Shown in pieces: positions 21,544 through 34,075 of a stretch of 64,000 bases of DNA. A model generated the notes under the pieces. The model saw nothing but the letters and a program-made list of their open reading frames with translations. It had not been told where the DNA came from and searched no databases. How positions within the stretch are numbered: the stretch's first letter is position 1; the number at the start of each line of letters is the position of its first letter. The DNA lies in assembly GCA_019914995.1 (NCBI GenBank), contig CM034130.1:3906001-3970000 (forward strand). The letters are read 5' to 3'. The position numbers and the translations under genes are program-made. Source of the DNA: Acanthochlamys bracteata (taxonomy: Eukaryota > Streptophyta > Magnoliopsida > Pandanales > Velloziaceae).

Positions 21544-24500
21544 TTATATGACACATAAATCTATCTCATGGCAGATTTTTGTGAACGAGTCAAGTCCTAA
21601 AGGTTTAGTAAAGATGTCAGCTAGTTGATTCTCAGAATTAACAAAGTTTAACACTATATTATTGCATTCAACATGCTCTCTAATGAAATGATGTCTCAAA
21701 TCTATGTGCTTTGTGCGTGAGTGTTGAATGGGATTTTTGGTTAACTTAATGGCACTTGTATTGTCACAGAATATAGGCACATTCTTAAAATCACAGTCAA
21801 AATCAAGAAGTTGTTGTTTTATCCAAAGTACCTGAGAGCAGCAACTTCCAGCGGCTATGTATTCTGCTTCGGCAGTTGACATCGCCACTGAAGCTTGTTT
21901 TCTGGAGCACCATGAGATCAGACAACCTCCTAAAAACTGACAAGAGCCACTTGTGCTCTTTCTATCAAGCTTGCATCCACCAAAATCAGCGTCAGCATAG
22001 GCATATAAGTTAAATTCACAGCCTCTTGGATAGAATAATCCTAATTCCTTAGTTCCTACCAAGTATCTAATGATTCGTTTACAGCTATCATGTGAGACTC
22101 TTTTGGATCACTTTGAAATCTAGCACATAGACATACACTGAATTGAATGTCCGGTCTACTGGCAGTAAGATAAAGGAGTGATCCAATCATACCTCTATAT
22201 AATTTCTGATCAACTACTTTACCTATCTCATCTCGGTTCAGTTTGCATGAGGTAGGTATTGGAGTGCTCATCTCCTTGCTTCCTTCTATGCTGTATTTTT
22301 TGATCAACTCTTTAATGTACTTGCTTTGACTTATGAAGATGCCATTTTTCAGTTGTTTAATTTGTAGACCAAGGAAATAATTTAGTTCACCCATCAAGCT
22401 CATTTCAAACTCCTCTTTCATCAAGCCAGAAAATTTTCTGCATAGTCTTTCATTAGTGGCACCAAATATTATATCATCTACATAGACTTGTACAATTAAC
22501 ATGTCATTTTCTTCATGCAATGTGAACAAGGTTAAGTCAATCTTACCTCGACTGAAGCCTTTTTCAGTCAGAAATGTGCTTAATCTTTCATACCAAGCTC
22601 TGGGAGCTTGTTTCAGACCATAAAGAGCTTTATTCAATTTGTAAACATGATTTGGACAGCTGTGTTTTCAAATCCGGGAGGTTGTTCAACATAAACTTCT
22701 TCTTTCAGAAGACCATTCAGAAATGCACTTTTAACATCCATTTGAAAAAGTTTGAAATCTTTGTGACATGCTAAAGCAAGTAGTATTCTAACGGCTTCAA
22801 GACGTGCAACAGGAGCATAAGTTTCATCAAAATCTATTCCTTCTTCCTAATTATATCCTTTAGCTACTAGTCTAGCTATGTTTCTAGTTATGATGCCATT
22901 TTCATCTAATTTATTTCTAAACACCCATTTTGTTCCTATGATGGATTTGTTTGGAGGTTTTCTAACAAGATGCCATACATTATTTCTTTCAAACTGATTT
23001 AATTCTTCTTGCATGGCAGTGATCCATGAACTATCTGTCAATGCATCATCTATGCATTTTGGTTCTAGATTTGATACAAATGCAGAATATTCCATGAAAT
23101 TATTTTTAAAGTAAGATCTGGTTCTTGTACCTTCATTTACTTCACCTAGTATATTTTCTTGTGGATGACTGGATCTGTACTTGAAAGTCTCGGCTGTCCG
23201 CTCACGAGTTTTCAATCGATCGTAGAATTTCGTGAGTCCGTCCTTCCTCTCAATCTGTTGTTTTTCCGTCGATGGGAATGAATCTTCTTCTTCTTCGATC
23301 CTGATCCTCGTGACTAGTTCTCGATTTCTTCTCGTCTCATTGTTAGACTTATTAAATAATACATGCATAAATTCTTCAACAATCATGGTTCGTTTGTTAA
23401 AAATTCTATAAGCTTTTGATGCAGAAGAGTAACCGAGAAAAATACCTTCATCACTTTTTGCATCAAACTTTCCAAGATTATCTTTCCCGTTGTTGAGGAT
23501 AAAACATTTACATCCAAAGGTTCTTAAGTAACTGATATTTGGGGTTCTTCCTTTTAGAAGCTCATATGGAGTCTTTTTAAGAATGGGTCGGATGAATGCA
23601 CGGTTAATAATATGACATGCAGTATTAACAATTTCAGCCCAAAAATATTTTGGTAGGTTCTGTTCTATGAGCATGGTTCGTGCCATTTCTACTAGCACTC
23701 TATTTTTTTTTTCCACTACACCATTTTGTTGGGGAGTTCTTGGAGCAGAGAAGTTATGTGTTAAGCCATTAAAGTCACAGAATTCATCAAAATAAAAGTT
23801 TTGAAATTCCTTGCCATGATCACTTCTAATAGCACAGATGTTTAGGTTTAGTTCTTTTTGAATCTTTTTGAAAAAGCATATGAATGTTTTCAGAGCATCA
23901 TTCTTGTATGCTAAGAAGTAAATCCAACAGAAACGAGAATAATCATCTAACATTCCTAGACAGTAATACTTACCTCCCAAGCTTGCTGTTCTTGCTGGTC
24001 CAAATAAATCCATGTGTAGCAGTTGTAATGGTTGTTTGGTTGTTATCACTTGCTTGTGCTTGAATGATGACTTCACTTGTTTTCCTTTGGCACATGCATC
24101 ACATAATTCATCCAAGCTATAGTTAGTTTCAGGCAGTCCTTTTACTAGTTTTAACTTGGACAATTTTGATAGGATCTTGATATTGTAGTGTCCTAAGCGT
24201 CTGTGCCAGAGCCAGCTGCTTTCCTGCTGACTTACTACTAAACACATTTTATTGTTAGGAAGGTCATCAGTATAGAATACATAGACATTACCTTCCCTTT
24301 TTCCGTTCAATATTTCTTCTCCAAATGACAGATTGACAATTGAGCAGCAATGATTATCAAAATTGACTTTAAATCCATTATCACATAATTGGCTTATGCT
24401 TATTAGGTTATGTTTTAATCCTTTAACATGAAGAATATTTTCTATGCAAAAGGAAGAGGGATTATCTATTTTACCTACGCCTATTACTTTGCACTTACTG

Positions 24501-26661
24501 TTGTCTCCAAGAATCACATTTTCGCCAATTTGTTTTTGTAAACTGCTGAAACATTTTTCATTTCCTGTCATGTGTCTTGAGCACCCGCTGTCCAAATACC
24601 ATTTGCTATTTTTCAGTCGGGTTAGCTCCTCTCCTTCTTGTAAAAGAAGTCTTTAGTGCTTAGGTACCTAAATTTCTTTGGGTCCTAAAGAGTTAGTGCT
24701 GTCATATGTTCCTTTTGGAACCCATATCATTTTAATTTTAGTAGTGTTCTTTTTATACCAGCATGAATAAACATTATGTCCTTTTCTGCCACAATGAAAG
24801 CATTTAACAAAAGGTATTGTGGAGTAAGACATGTTTGCTGTATGTGCTTTGGACATTAAATTTTTGTTTTGCATCCTTGCTGTTGCCATACCTGAGTGGC
24901 TTGTGGAGGGCTGATCATACCTTGAGATTTGTTTACCAGTTGCCATAGATGCTGGAATGAATCATATTCCTTCCTTTCTGTATGGGCTGCATTGAGCTCC
25001 CAGTATTGCATCTAGTGTATCCTTTTCATTAACAAATTTTGCCAGTGATGCTTCTAGGTCGAGGTTCTTACTCTGCAGAGCTTTGTTCTCTTGAAGCAGT
25101 CTTTGATTTTCTTCCATCAGCTTAGTTTCTTTTATGTGCATATTTGTATAATCAGTCATGAATGGTTTAAGATCTGGAATGTGGGGTATGACAAGTCTAT
25201 CCACATTTCTACTCGATCTTCTCATTCAACTCCTCAAGCTCAAAGAATTTTCTTTATCATGTCTATGCTTGAGCTTTCTGTGCATCTTGTCAGTTATTCA
25301 GTCTTACATTCATTTAATTTGACATGAAGCTTTTCATTTATTTGAGTCAAGCGTTTATTTTCAATATGCAGTGCACATAGTTTAAAGTTAATATGATCAT
25401 AATCTGCATGGAGTGTGTCTTTCATAGCATCAGTTTTGTCTTCTAAGGCATTTTTTAAAATAAGTATTTTTTTTTTCAGACATTCGTTTTCATCTTTAAA
25501 TTTATGCATGCATACCTTCATAGTTTTGCAGTCGGTTTTGGCATGTAGGTATTTTGCATACAGTTCATCAAAAATATCTTGTAATTGTTCATTAGAATCA
25601 TCATAGTCAGTAGAATTTACCTCATTGTCATCTTCATGATCTGCCATCAGACATAAGTTGCTTTCTTCATTTTTCTCTGTCTCAGTCTGACTGTCTTCTA
25701 CTGAACTTTCATCTTCATCACTCCAAGCTGCCATAGCTCGTTTTCTTCTTGTGTCCTTGTATTTAGATCTCTTGAGCGAAGGGACAATCATTCTTGAAGT
25801 GTCTGGCTTTTGCGATTAAGCGATTGGTGTCCTGTCATCCTCTCCTCTATTGGTTCTTCCAAGAACCCTTCTTTTTCTAAGCTTGTTTCTTCTGAGAAAA
25901 CTTTTAAATTTACGGGTTAAGAGTGCAATGTCTTCATCAGAGGAAGAATCACTTACCTGCTGGTCGTTGATCTTTAATGCAATCCCTTCAGGACGTTCAT
26001 CAGTTTTCTTCAGAGATAGTTCCTTAGCCATTAGCTTGCCAATCAGTTCATCCAGTGACATTTGAGGAAAAGTTGGATTTTTCTCTATGGCATCTACTTT
26101 AGATCCAAATGTTGGCAGCACAGTTCTCAATATCTTCCATTTCAGTTCTTCAGGTTTGAATACTTTTCCTAGATTCTTCAGAGGATTTGTAATGCTAGTA
26201 AATCTAGTGAACATCTGAGAAATGGACTCACCTCGGTTCATCTTGAAGTTTTCATACTCATGCATGAGCAAATTCACTCTGGTTTCCTTGACTTGAGTGG
26301 TTCCTTCATGCGTTACTTCCAACTGATCCCATATTTCTTTGGCAGAGTTGCAAGCACTGATTCGGTTGAACTCATTAAGATCCAGCGCACAATACAGAAG
26401 GTTCATAGCTCTGTCATTCATTGATATGAGCTTGTTATCTTCATCATTGTATTCTCGTTCAGCCTTAGGGATACGTATCCTATCTGGACCAGTTTTGGTT
26501 GGAAGGATAGGTCCGTCCCGTATGATCTTCCATAGTATGAAGTCTTGTGCTCGAATGAAGATTGTCATCTTGGTTTTCCAGTAGCCATAATTTGTTCCAT
26601 CAAAGAGTGGTGATCTGTTGGAGGATCTACCTTCAAAAGCTATAGGAACAAGGTTAGCCAT
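21544..26661 (-). pseudogene. Gag-pol polyprotein of retrotransposon 2, disabled
   Basis: Gag starts at 26661 (MANLVPIAFEGR) and runs 281 codons before a stop. The first zinc knuckle just after (about 25790-25830) is ruined by an indel, leaving only HFKNDC in another frame. A coiled-coil part (25294-25791, 24962-25225) and an intact second knuckle (CFHCGRKGHNVYSC, about 24790) follow. Protease keeps DSGCSRHMTG (about 24590). Integrase has H-RRLGH...CDAC and a DDE core (MDLFGP, DDYSRF, NGVVEKKNR), then a stop replaces Gln after ARLVAKGYN (22847). Reverse transcriptase (22056-22637) keeps YVDDIIFG. A frameshift leads to RNase H (21544-22062) with DADFGGC and STAEAEYIA. Most catalytic motifs survive, but at least five breaks prevent one polyprotein. 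Confidence 0.92.
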
Positions 26662-26709
26662 AAGGATATTTTATCTCAAGGTTGTTAGACCTTTAATTTT
26701 TGGAGGCAT

Positions 26710-26721
26710 GCTCTGATACCA
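26710..26721 (-). promoter_or_regulatory. Primer binding site (initiator tRNA-Met) of element 2
   Basis: Minus strand TGGTATCAGAGC, two bases from the LTR edge at 26724. Confidence 0.95.
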
Positions 26722-26723
26722 AT

Positions 26724-28351
26724 TGTTAGATATTCCTGCAAGATCAACTCAAGAGGGGAGGGGTGAATTGAGTTAGTCTATAAAAATTTTCGTTAAGTTT
26801 GTAATCCTACTGGTAGAGAGCTGACAGCCGGCTGTGTCAATGCTGTAACCTGCAGACAGAAGAGTTAGTGTGTTTACTGACAGAAGTGACAAAGAGTAGT
26901 GCTCAGGATATTTAACGTGGTTCGGCAAAACCTCTTTGCCTACATCCACGGTCGCTCTATCACCAGAGCCAAAGCTTCACTAGACCTTTAATAAGTTACA
27001 AATACACCTAGAGCGAAGTGCTTCGCTAAGCACACATACTCTACCGGGTTTCTTCGCCAAGACAACCCCTACCAGCCTCCTGGGCACGCCTGTCCCCCTG
27101 GCTGATTTGCTAGCACTATTACAAAATCTAAGAGCTTACACCAAGCTCTACCTGAGCTTCCTTTATCGGTGCATGCAGCACCACCTTTACACTGTAAGTG
27201 ACAAGTTACAAGAAAATAAACAAGTATTGAGTGCAGGATCTATCTCATGAATGTTAAGTGTTTAATCAGTGATTCAGATGAGATGATCGGAGAGATTGCT
27301 GAGAGATTTCTTCAGTATGATTTGCAGCAAGATTTGTTTGTGTGGAGTAGTCAAGTTCGTGACCGGCAGTGGGAGTTTTTTTTGTGTAGAGTGGTAGAGT
27401 TCTTGTATGTCTCTGTTTTTGCTTGGATTCTCTCTATTTCTGTTTTTTTTTTGTTCTCTCCATGTTTCTCTCTATTTCTCCACTCGTTTCCTCGTTGCTG
27501 TGACTTCCTTTTTATAGAACATCTTTCCTGTGCAGGAGCCGTTTAGAAACGTTGCTGTTGGCGCTCGGTTCTTCACGTCAGAGAAGGAATGGTGTTGTTC
27601 AGTGGTTCTTCAGCTGTGTTTGTGCAAAGTCTTTGTTGCATTGAATGCGTTGAAGAGATTTGAATTTGCTGCCAACGGTTGAGTGCTTAGTTCAGGTAAG
27701 CTTCTGTTTGAATCTCGGTGAGCTGATGAGTTGATATGGTATATCTATAATAAATGCAGTGCAGGTTGACCGCTTGACTGATCAAGGACTTTGACTGCTT
27801 TCTTTCCTTGATTATTGAGCTTCCCTTTTGTGTGAAAGTGAAGATGATTCTAGCTCTTGTGAATCTTCTGTTTGAAGTCCTTCAGTCCATTGTGAGTGAA
27901 GGTGATTTTTGAAGGCAAGGGAAACTTCGTAGCCGTTGAACATATGGGTCTGTCCTGAAACAGAGAAGTCTGCATATGCTTCAGTAGCCAAACAACTGAC
28001 TGTAATGTGGCTGTTGCATCCTCTGTCCCCGCTTGATAGTAGCATAGCAGATTGGTCATTATATGGCCGTGGCATCCTCCGTCCCCGTATCTTTATTATC
28101 TGTCCCGCTTGATCGATGGCCAAATGGATCGTGTGATGTTGCTTGTGGCATCCTCTCGCCCGTGTCTTTGTCCTCTGTCCCAAAGATGTAGTAGCATAAC
28201 ATTGGGTCAGATGATGGCTATTTTTGTCTGCTGTAAATTAAATAATCTTTGTTTGTCTAATCCTGCAAACTTGTTTTCAGATTATTAGTCTTATATAAAT
28301 CATAATTCTTAATTTTTTGTTATCATCAAAATTATCCTTGTATTTTCAACA
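26724..28351 (-). repeat. 5' LTR of retrotransposon 2 (1628 bp)
   Basis: Upstream LTR in the element's direction, beside the primer binding site, with TGTT...AACA ends. A TATA box (minus strand CTATAAAAAGG, about 27508-27519) should start transcription of the element. The frame of 99 codons at 27247-27546 on the plus strand is antisense and not considered a gene. Confidence 0.95.
27508..27519 (-). promoter_or_regulatory. TATA box of the element 2 promoter LTR
   Basis: Minus strand CTATAAAAAGG in the upstream LTR, conserved in both LTRs and in element 1. Confidence 0.65.
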
Positions 28352-28356
28352 ACAAT
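28352..28356. repeat. Target site duplication, right copy (ACAAT)
   Basis: Exact copy of 17752-17756, immediately after the LTR end CAACA. Confidence 0.93.
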
Positions 28357-28480
28357 AATGTTAAAATTGGCACTATAATACTATATGTCACGAAATTCAT
28401 AAGATTTATATTACTCTAACGTTACGATTGGCATTACAATACAACATGCCACAAAATACATCATACTAAAGTACACTAAA
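28357..28480. repeat. Degenerate AT-rich tandem repeat, right of the retrotransposon
   Basis: Continuation of the array at 17537-17751. Units AATGTTAAAATTGGCACTATAAT and AACGTTACGATTGGCATTACAAT (each followed by AC-ACATGCCAC-like sequence) are about 65 bp apart. Confidence 0.55.
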
Positions 28481-31430
28481 TTGTATGTTTCTAACCACAT
28501 ATATTTTATAGAATATACAACAGCTACAAATAAAAACATCACAAATATCATCTAATGCTTCCGAATAATGGCCACAAAATAAGTCATCCAGTTTATTCGC
28601 GTACCATCACCTTTACAAGAAATGAGATTTAATATCATCTCGCATAAGAGGTCTCATAAAGCCCACTCAATCAGGTAGCTCTGAATTTCATTCTACTCAA
28701 AAGAATTAAACAATGGTAAATACTAAATCAAATACATAAATAAATAGATCAATAGTACAAACAAATCTCTCAAATTTAAAACAAAAATAAAAACCAATGA
28801 ATTCTAAATCAAATGACTAATTAATTTGATCAGTAAAAAGTAGATCTATTTTGAACAGTGAAAAAAATATACAAATAAAAGTGAAAATCTGTGCCTTAAG
28901 AAGATGAAACAACCATAAAGCCTGTCATTATTTTGGTATACACGCAACTAACAGTTACACTTGTAACTTCAGTTCTATCCAACAAAAGGTAGCTTGAAGA
29001 GAAAAATGATCATCGACCAAATTTTTAAACAACTATAAGAAAATCTTGAAATGAAAAGAGACAACAAAAGTCTGTGTTTCAATACAAAAATTTCTCAAAT
29101 CCAACCAACAATTATGTGTTTTTAATGCAAATCTTAAGATAGAAAATGAATATCAACGAAAAATAAAAAAATTATATTTCTCATATCTGTTCTGCAAATA
29201 AAGGGAAAGCATAAAGGAGAACATCATGAGAGTACTAGAAATGTAACGATCACGTCTTTCAAATCTTTTCACTTTCTGAAGAAATAGGATGAAAGTGCAC
29301 AGATGAAATCTTCACGGCCACAAGAGGGAACTAGTTTTGCACAGTGGAAGTTTATTGAAAATGAACTTGAGTAGTGGATCTGCGAATTTTTGCAGGGACT
29401 TGTGTTAAGAAAAAGTGAATCCTTTCGAGTAGAAGAAGCGAAGAGCTGGTGAGAGGAAAATGAAAATTTGGAAGAAAATATATTTCGGGTGGAGTGCAAA
29501 TAAAGATGTGGAATTGGAGTCATGCTGTGAGTTCGTGCTATAGTGTTGAAAAAATAGAGTTTTTAGTTCCGTGTGCAAATGAAACATGTGAATTTCTCAA
29601 AACTACAATTAAGGAAGTTCTGTGGAATTAAACGTGCCCTAAGTGTTGAGAGTAGAGTAGAACATAGGAGTGAGTAAAGAAAAAGAGAGGAGTTTCACAA
29701 AAGATAACCGACTAGATTGTTGTTGTTTGATGCTGAGGCTAATCCGAAAAAATGTGATCAACATACACTTTCCAAAGACAGATTCAAGGACATTGTTGAT
29801 TTCATCTGAATCCAAATTCTAATCAGAATTAGAGTAATATGCACATAATACTATTGACTAAATTTCTCAAATAATCATGATCTACATAAGGCTAAAAAAA
29901 TCGCCCAAAATTGAAAGAAAATTCATAAAATTGAGTTGCAGAAATTCAAAAATACTAGAGCCAACTTTCAAACGAAGTTTGATCAAGATTTTCTCAATAA
30001 TTTGAAGCCAAATTTTGAGGACTCACCAACCATCGTATCCATATAAGTTCATATTAAGATCAACAAAAAATATCAACACATGAAGGTCAAGAAGACAATC
30101 TAAAATGATATTAGAATCATTCTATCAACAGTTTAGATTTGAATTCTTCATTTGTTATTTAAAGAGAAGTCAAAAATTCAGTTATAAGGAGTATACATAC
30201 ACTTGACCACTATATTGTTATAATAATACATCATAAAAGCATACTACATTAAGCTATCATACAATGGAGCTATGAATAACACTATAAAAAACATCATAGA
30301 AGGTTCACAAAATCAAATCTAGACATCTTTCCATTACATGTTAGAGTTGATCTTACTAATATACAAAAGTGGTAACACATCTTAATTATGTAGTAAATAT
30401 CAATAAAAAATCAAGTTTACAAATACAACTCACAACAATGAAGTTGATCCAAAGCCTTTTTGAGCTGATAAAGATTCTAGAGAAACCTCACATGTCTAAA
30501 TGATGAACTCAGTAGGAAATTTTCAAATTTATTTTATCCACTATTGTCATTTGATAATATTATTCTTTTCATACTAAGGACAACAAAAGAGAAAATAAAT
30601 TGCCTAATGAACAACAAAAGAAGAACGTGGGAGAGAAAGTTGAATTGTCGACACCACATTTAAAGATGCAAAAAAAAAAAATTAACTCGGTCTATACCAA
30701 CTTGTTGATCCCATAGACATTTGAAAAACTAAAAAATCCAGCTGTTGGAGATGAAATTCAGCCATTGAGACTCATCTAAAGGAGCTAGGTATATAGCAAT
30801 TAGAGGATTTAAGTGAAGAGACACTATAGCAGTTACCAGGGAGACATCTCAGGTGATATACTACCATTAGGAAATTAAAACTCTTCAGCCTAAGGAGAAG
30901 AAAAATATAAAAGGAAGAAGAATAAAGTACAACTTAAGAGAGACACACTACTACTCTTAATGAGAATTGCATAAAAAAATATACATTAATAAGAATCATT
31001 TCGAAAAATCCATTTCACACGATAGCCTTATACCTATAAATGGAAACAAAAATCATTTTGATTGCCTCATTCCTGAAAATATTCTATCTACTAGAGGTCG
31101 TAGAGAATTGAGAATTCTAATTTGTTTTAATTTCAAAAATAGGAATCTTGTGGATAGAAATTTAGTATTTTGCAATTAAAACATCATAAGGAATTATGGA
31201 CAATTTTTTAATAAGGATAATAATGTTAACACAAATGCAAAAAATTCATTAACTTGAAATTATTTCTTTGGCCAAACTACCGATTAGAAGATTTAGCTTG
31301 TATAAATCGTTATTGGTTTGATACCAATAATGTCAGTCACTTTAGTATGTCAAGGATACATATGTAATCATTACCTTTAATAAGATAACAAATTTGGCAT
31401 TTATTTTGATCCTCTCCTTATTCATATTGA
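28481..31430. other. AT-rich intergenic stretch, no gene recognised
   Basis: Read on both strands. The open frames are short, AT-biased and unlike any family I know. The 84-codon frame at 29269-29523 (minus) is serine- and phenylalanine-rich without a domain. A purine-rich tract at 30595-30700 and poly-A runs suggest old retroelement debris, but nothing can be named. Confidence 0.4.
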
Positions 31431-31439
31431 GCTTAAACT

Positions 31440-32030
31440 CAGTTTGTGAGAGATGAGTCTTGTGCTATGAATTTGCTTGTAATAAAAGTGCAATGGTACT
31501 TAGTGAAAAGGACTCGGTCATATTTTTTCGGATGCATAATTTTATAAGAGGCTACGTGTTTGCAAAAAGGCCTTGGTTAAGATATATATAGTAGTGACCA
31601 GAGAGATTTTAAAGTATAAGAGGGTATTGGTTGTTTGTCTAGAAGAGAGAATTGTTAAGGTAAAGATATTTGGTTAAACACATTGCTTTATTTTTGTAAC
31701 AATTTGATAAGGATTAGTAGAATTCACTTTTAATAAATAGTGGTCGTAGACCTATGCAAGCCATTTGCCGAAACACGTAAATAATATGTATTTGTGTTGT
31801 GAATAATTTTTTTACTTTTTCACACTTGAATTTAACAAAAAACTCTAACTTCTCTCTGTTTAAAAATCAGCAGCATATCAGTCGACTATAATGCTTTGTT
31901 CTGTGTAATTTGCTTCTGTGTAAGAAGTTGTTTCTTTTCAATTGACTATAGTGGTGTTATCAATTGTTTTTTGTTTATTAATTCAATTAAGCTTTCATTC
32001 TTGAGTTGATTGTGTAGGTTTACCTAACAA
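31440..32030 (+). repeat. Possible decayed copia LTR
   Basis: At about 31742-31800 the plus strand reads GTGGTCGTAGACCTATGCAAGCC, then GCCGAAACACGTAAAT and TTGTGTTGTGAATA. This is the order and wording of the conserved U5-side motif of Sirevirus-like LTRs, in the opposite orientation to elements 1 and 2. A CTAACA end lies near 32026. No primer binding site, internal region or partner LTR was found, so it would be a solo or truncated LTR. The start is a guess. Confidence 0.35.
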
Positions 32031-33439
32031 AATAAGTCACTTTGGCTTGTTTTTGTTCATTTGGATTTGAGAAACCGAACAAAAATCCACTTCATATAAC
32101 CAAAATTTCAAATTTTCCAAAAAAACCAAATTAAAGGGGAAGTTCAGTTCAAGTATAGTTCAGTTTAGATTGTTTTCATTTTCTCTATCAATAACAGGAT
32201 TTTTTTGCTAACTTTAGATATTTGTGCTATTTCTTTGTCCACCTTTTGATTAGTCCCTACCGTGTATCTATTTTCTGTGTTATATTGGCATGACATAAAT
32301 AAGGTATTGCACTATAAGCCCATTAATGTTACATCTACAACAACTAAAATTTCAAGCTAATAAATTTGGTGACAGTATGTTGGGTCAAGTTTTGTTTATT
32401 CTCCCTTTGAGGAAAAACTTATTTAATTATTTTATTCTAAAGTGTTTATTGCTTTCATCCTATGTAGGGTGAGTTATCTAGTTTGTGAACCAATGACACA
32501 AGAACGAAGCATTTGTAGATAAGTTATAAAGCATTCCAAAGTGTAAAGTTTGTTTCTTTTTTGCATTCATTTTAATATTGAACTTCATATCGCTGGTGTA
32601 TTGATGAATCATCTTGTACCCAAAGTTGGTAAACTCGACCCGGGTGTTGACTCGAAAAATTATCCGGATCAACGGGTCGCGAGTTGACTCGCCTGGTCAA
32701 CTATAGGTCTATCAAACAATCAACTAATCAAGTGATAGCCATAGTATAACAGCACCTGAGCATCCATCAACCTTCTAAGCATTAAAAATTTAAAATAACA
32801 ATCACAAATCATACATTATACCAAATACATTGAATCAGTCCCTACATATCAAACATTAGTATAACATAAGTTCAAGGATAACAAACCTGAGCAAAATAAT
32901 TTTATTCTTAAGATTCAAAACATTAAAACAGAGGCATTGCATAAGGCAGTCCATACAACAATGCAAGCTGCAGCTATACTTGCTCAAACATTTAAATCAA
33001 ACTCTACAAACTTGCTCAACCTAATTAAACTTAAATTGTGCAAGCATCAAATCTCAATCAGCATCATAGTATGCCCTACAGTTTTTTTTTCTTCAATACA
33101 TACCTATTCAAAAACTTGTTCACTTCAAAAACAACATCAAAATGCTAGATCTTAAATCACTTCAAATAATTTGACATTTATCTATCCTCAAAATCAATTT
33201 ATGTTATCAGTCTCCTAAGAGAATCATTGAAAGGAAGTCATTCAACTATAAGAATCACTGCATTGATTCTTCTGTAAGAATTGATCCAACACAATAATCA
33301 CCAAGCTTTGAGAAAATAGAAGTAAAAACGATTGAAATTTCCATAGAAGAAAGAAAAAAAACATGTTGATTATATGCTTCATCCATGGAAAACTACCAAA
33401 GCATCAAATTCATCTACAAGCTTCGAATTCAATCACACA
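32031..33439. other. AT-rich spacer with a short ACTCGACCCGGG-type repeat end
   Basis: No gene seen. Around 32624-32705 the words GGTAAACTCGACCCGGGT, CAACGGGTCGCG and GAGTTGACTCG resemble the edge of a non-autonomous DNA transposon. A related GATCCGGACGGACGGATC word lies near 34172. If these are its two ends, the segment between them would be one element of about 1.6 kb. Confidence 0.3.
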
Positions 33440-34075
33440 TTTCTAGAGCTGTTACAGATTGCAACCAATGAAATTTCAGTTGATAGATGAAAGATAGGCC
33501 TTCGATCTTCAGCGAGAATCTAATCTCGTATCCGCACACAAATCATCACCTGAGCAAAGACAGATCTGGACAGCTGTGTACTCAACAAACATTCTCACCG
33601 AAAAAACTCACCGATTAGCTCCGGTAAATACTGCTGATTTTAGCCCATCTATTTCGCCTCCGGCTTTGTTTGGTTCGAATGGATGGAGAGTTGAAGTTCA
33701 AGAACTGACTACGAGCATCTTTGTTTTCAAAATTGTTGATGGATCTCGACGGAAATTGGTTATTGATCGTGGTGGCTGACCGTGTTGGGGTGATGATAGA
33801 ACGATTTACTTCCACCGGATTGCTGATGACGGCTGGTGGAGGGTTTATAGAACCGTTGTTAGAGTTGAGGGTTTTGAAATTTCTCTTGATGCAAGTAATC
33901 GAATTATACCTGTCGAATTCTATGGTTTCACTACGGCAACTTTTCAAGGAGCTCCGAGAATGTTGGCAGTCGCAACTCGAAGAATGTTGGCGGTGGCAAC
34001 TAGCCGGACTGCCAGAGACGAGGGCGATTGGCGAGCTCGTCGGGGGAGAACAAGAGACGGAGAAGTAGAGATGTA
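33440..34075 (-). other. GC-rich, leader-like segment without a clear gene
   Basis: GC content rises sharply against the flanks, and the minus strand at 34070-33930 is pyrimidine-rich, as in a 5' leader. Two 24-26-bp near-repeats (ATGTTGGCAGTCGCAACT and ATGTTGGCGGTGGCAACT, about 33959-34003) stand side by side. Open frames exist on both strands (33721-34068 plus, 33615-33947 minus), but neither resembles a known protein. It may be the leader of a transposon bounded by the repeats at about 32.6 and 34.2 kb. Confidence 0.25.

Larger units (their letters stand above)
17757..28351 (-). mobile_element. Sirevirus-type Ty1/copia retrotransposon 2, full length (10,595 bp)
   Basis: Two LTRs (17757-19387 and 26724-28351), both TGTT...AACA, are flanked by the perfect duplication ACAAT. 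On the minus strand the order is 5' LTR, PBS for initiator tRNA-Met, gag, protease, integrase, reverse transcriptase, RNase H, an extra 401-aa ORF, several polypurine tracts and the 3' LTR. The extra ORF after pol, the coiled-coil gag and the multiple polypurine tracts identify the Sirevirus lineage. Gag-pol has stops and frameshifts, so this copy is not autonomous. The LTRs differ at clustered places, so the insertion is not recent. Confidence 0.95.

Noticed and set aside
29269-29523. Possible 84-aa minus-strand protein
   Set aside because: Ser/Phe-rich without a motif, in an AT-rich region without other exons; not enough to call a gene.
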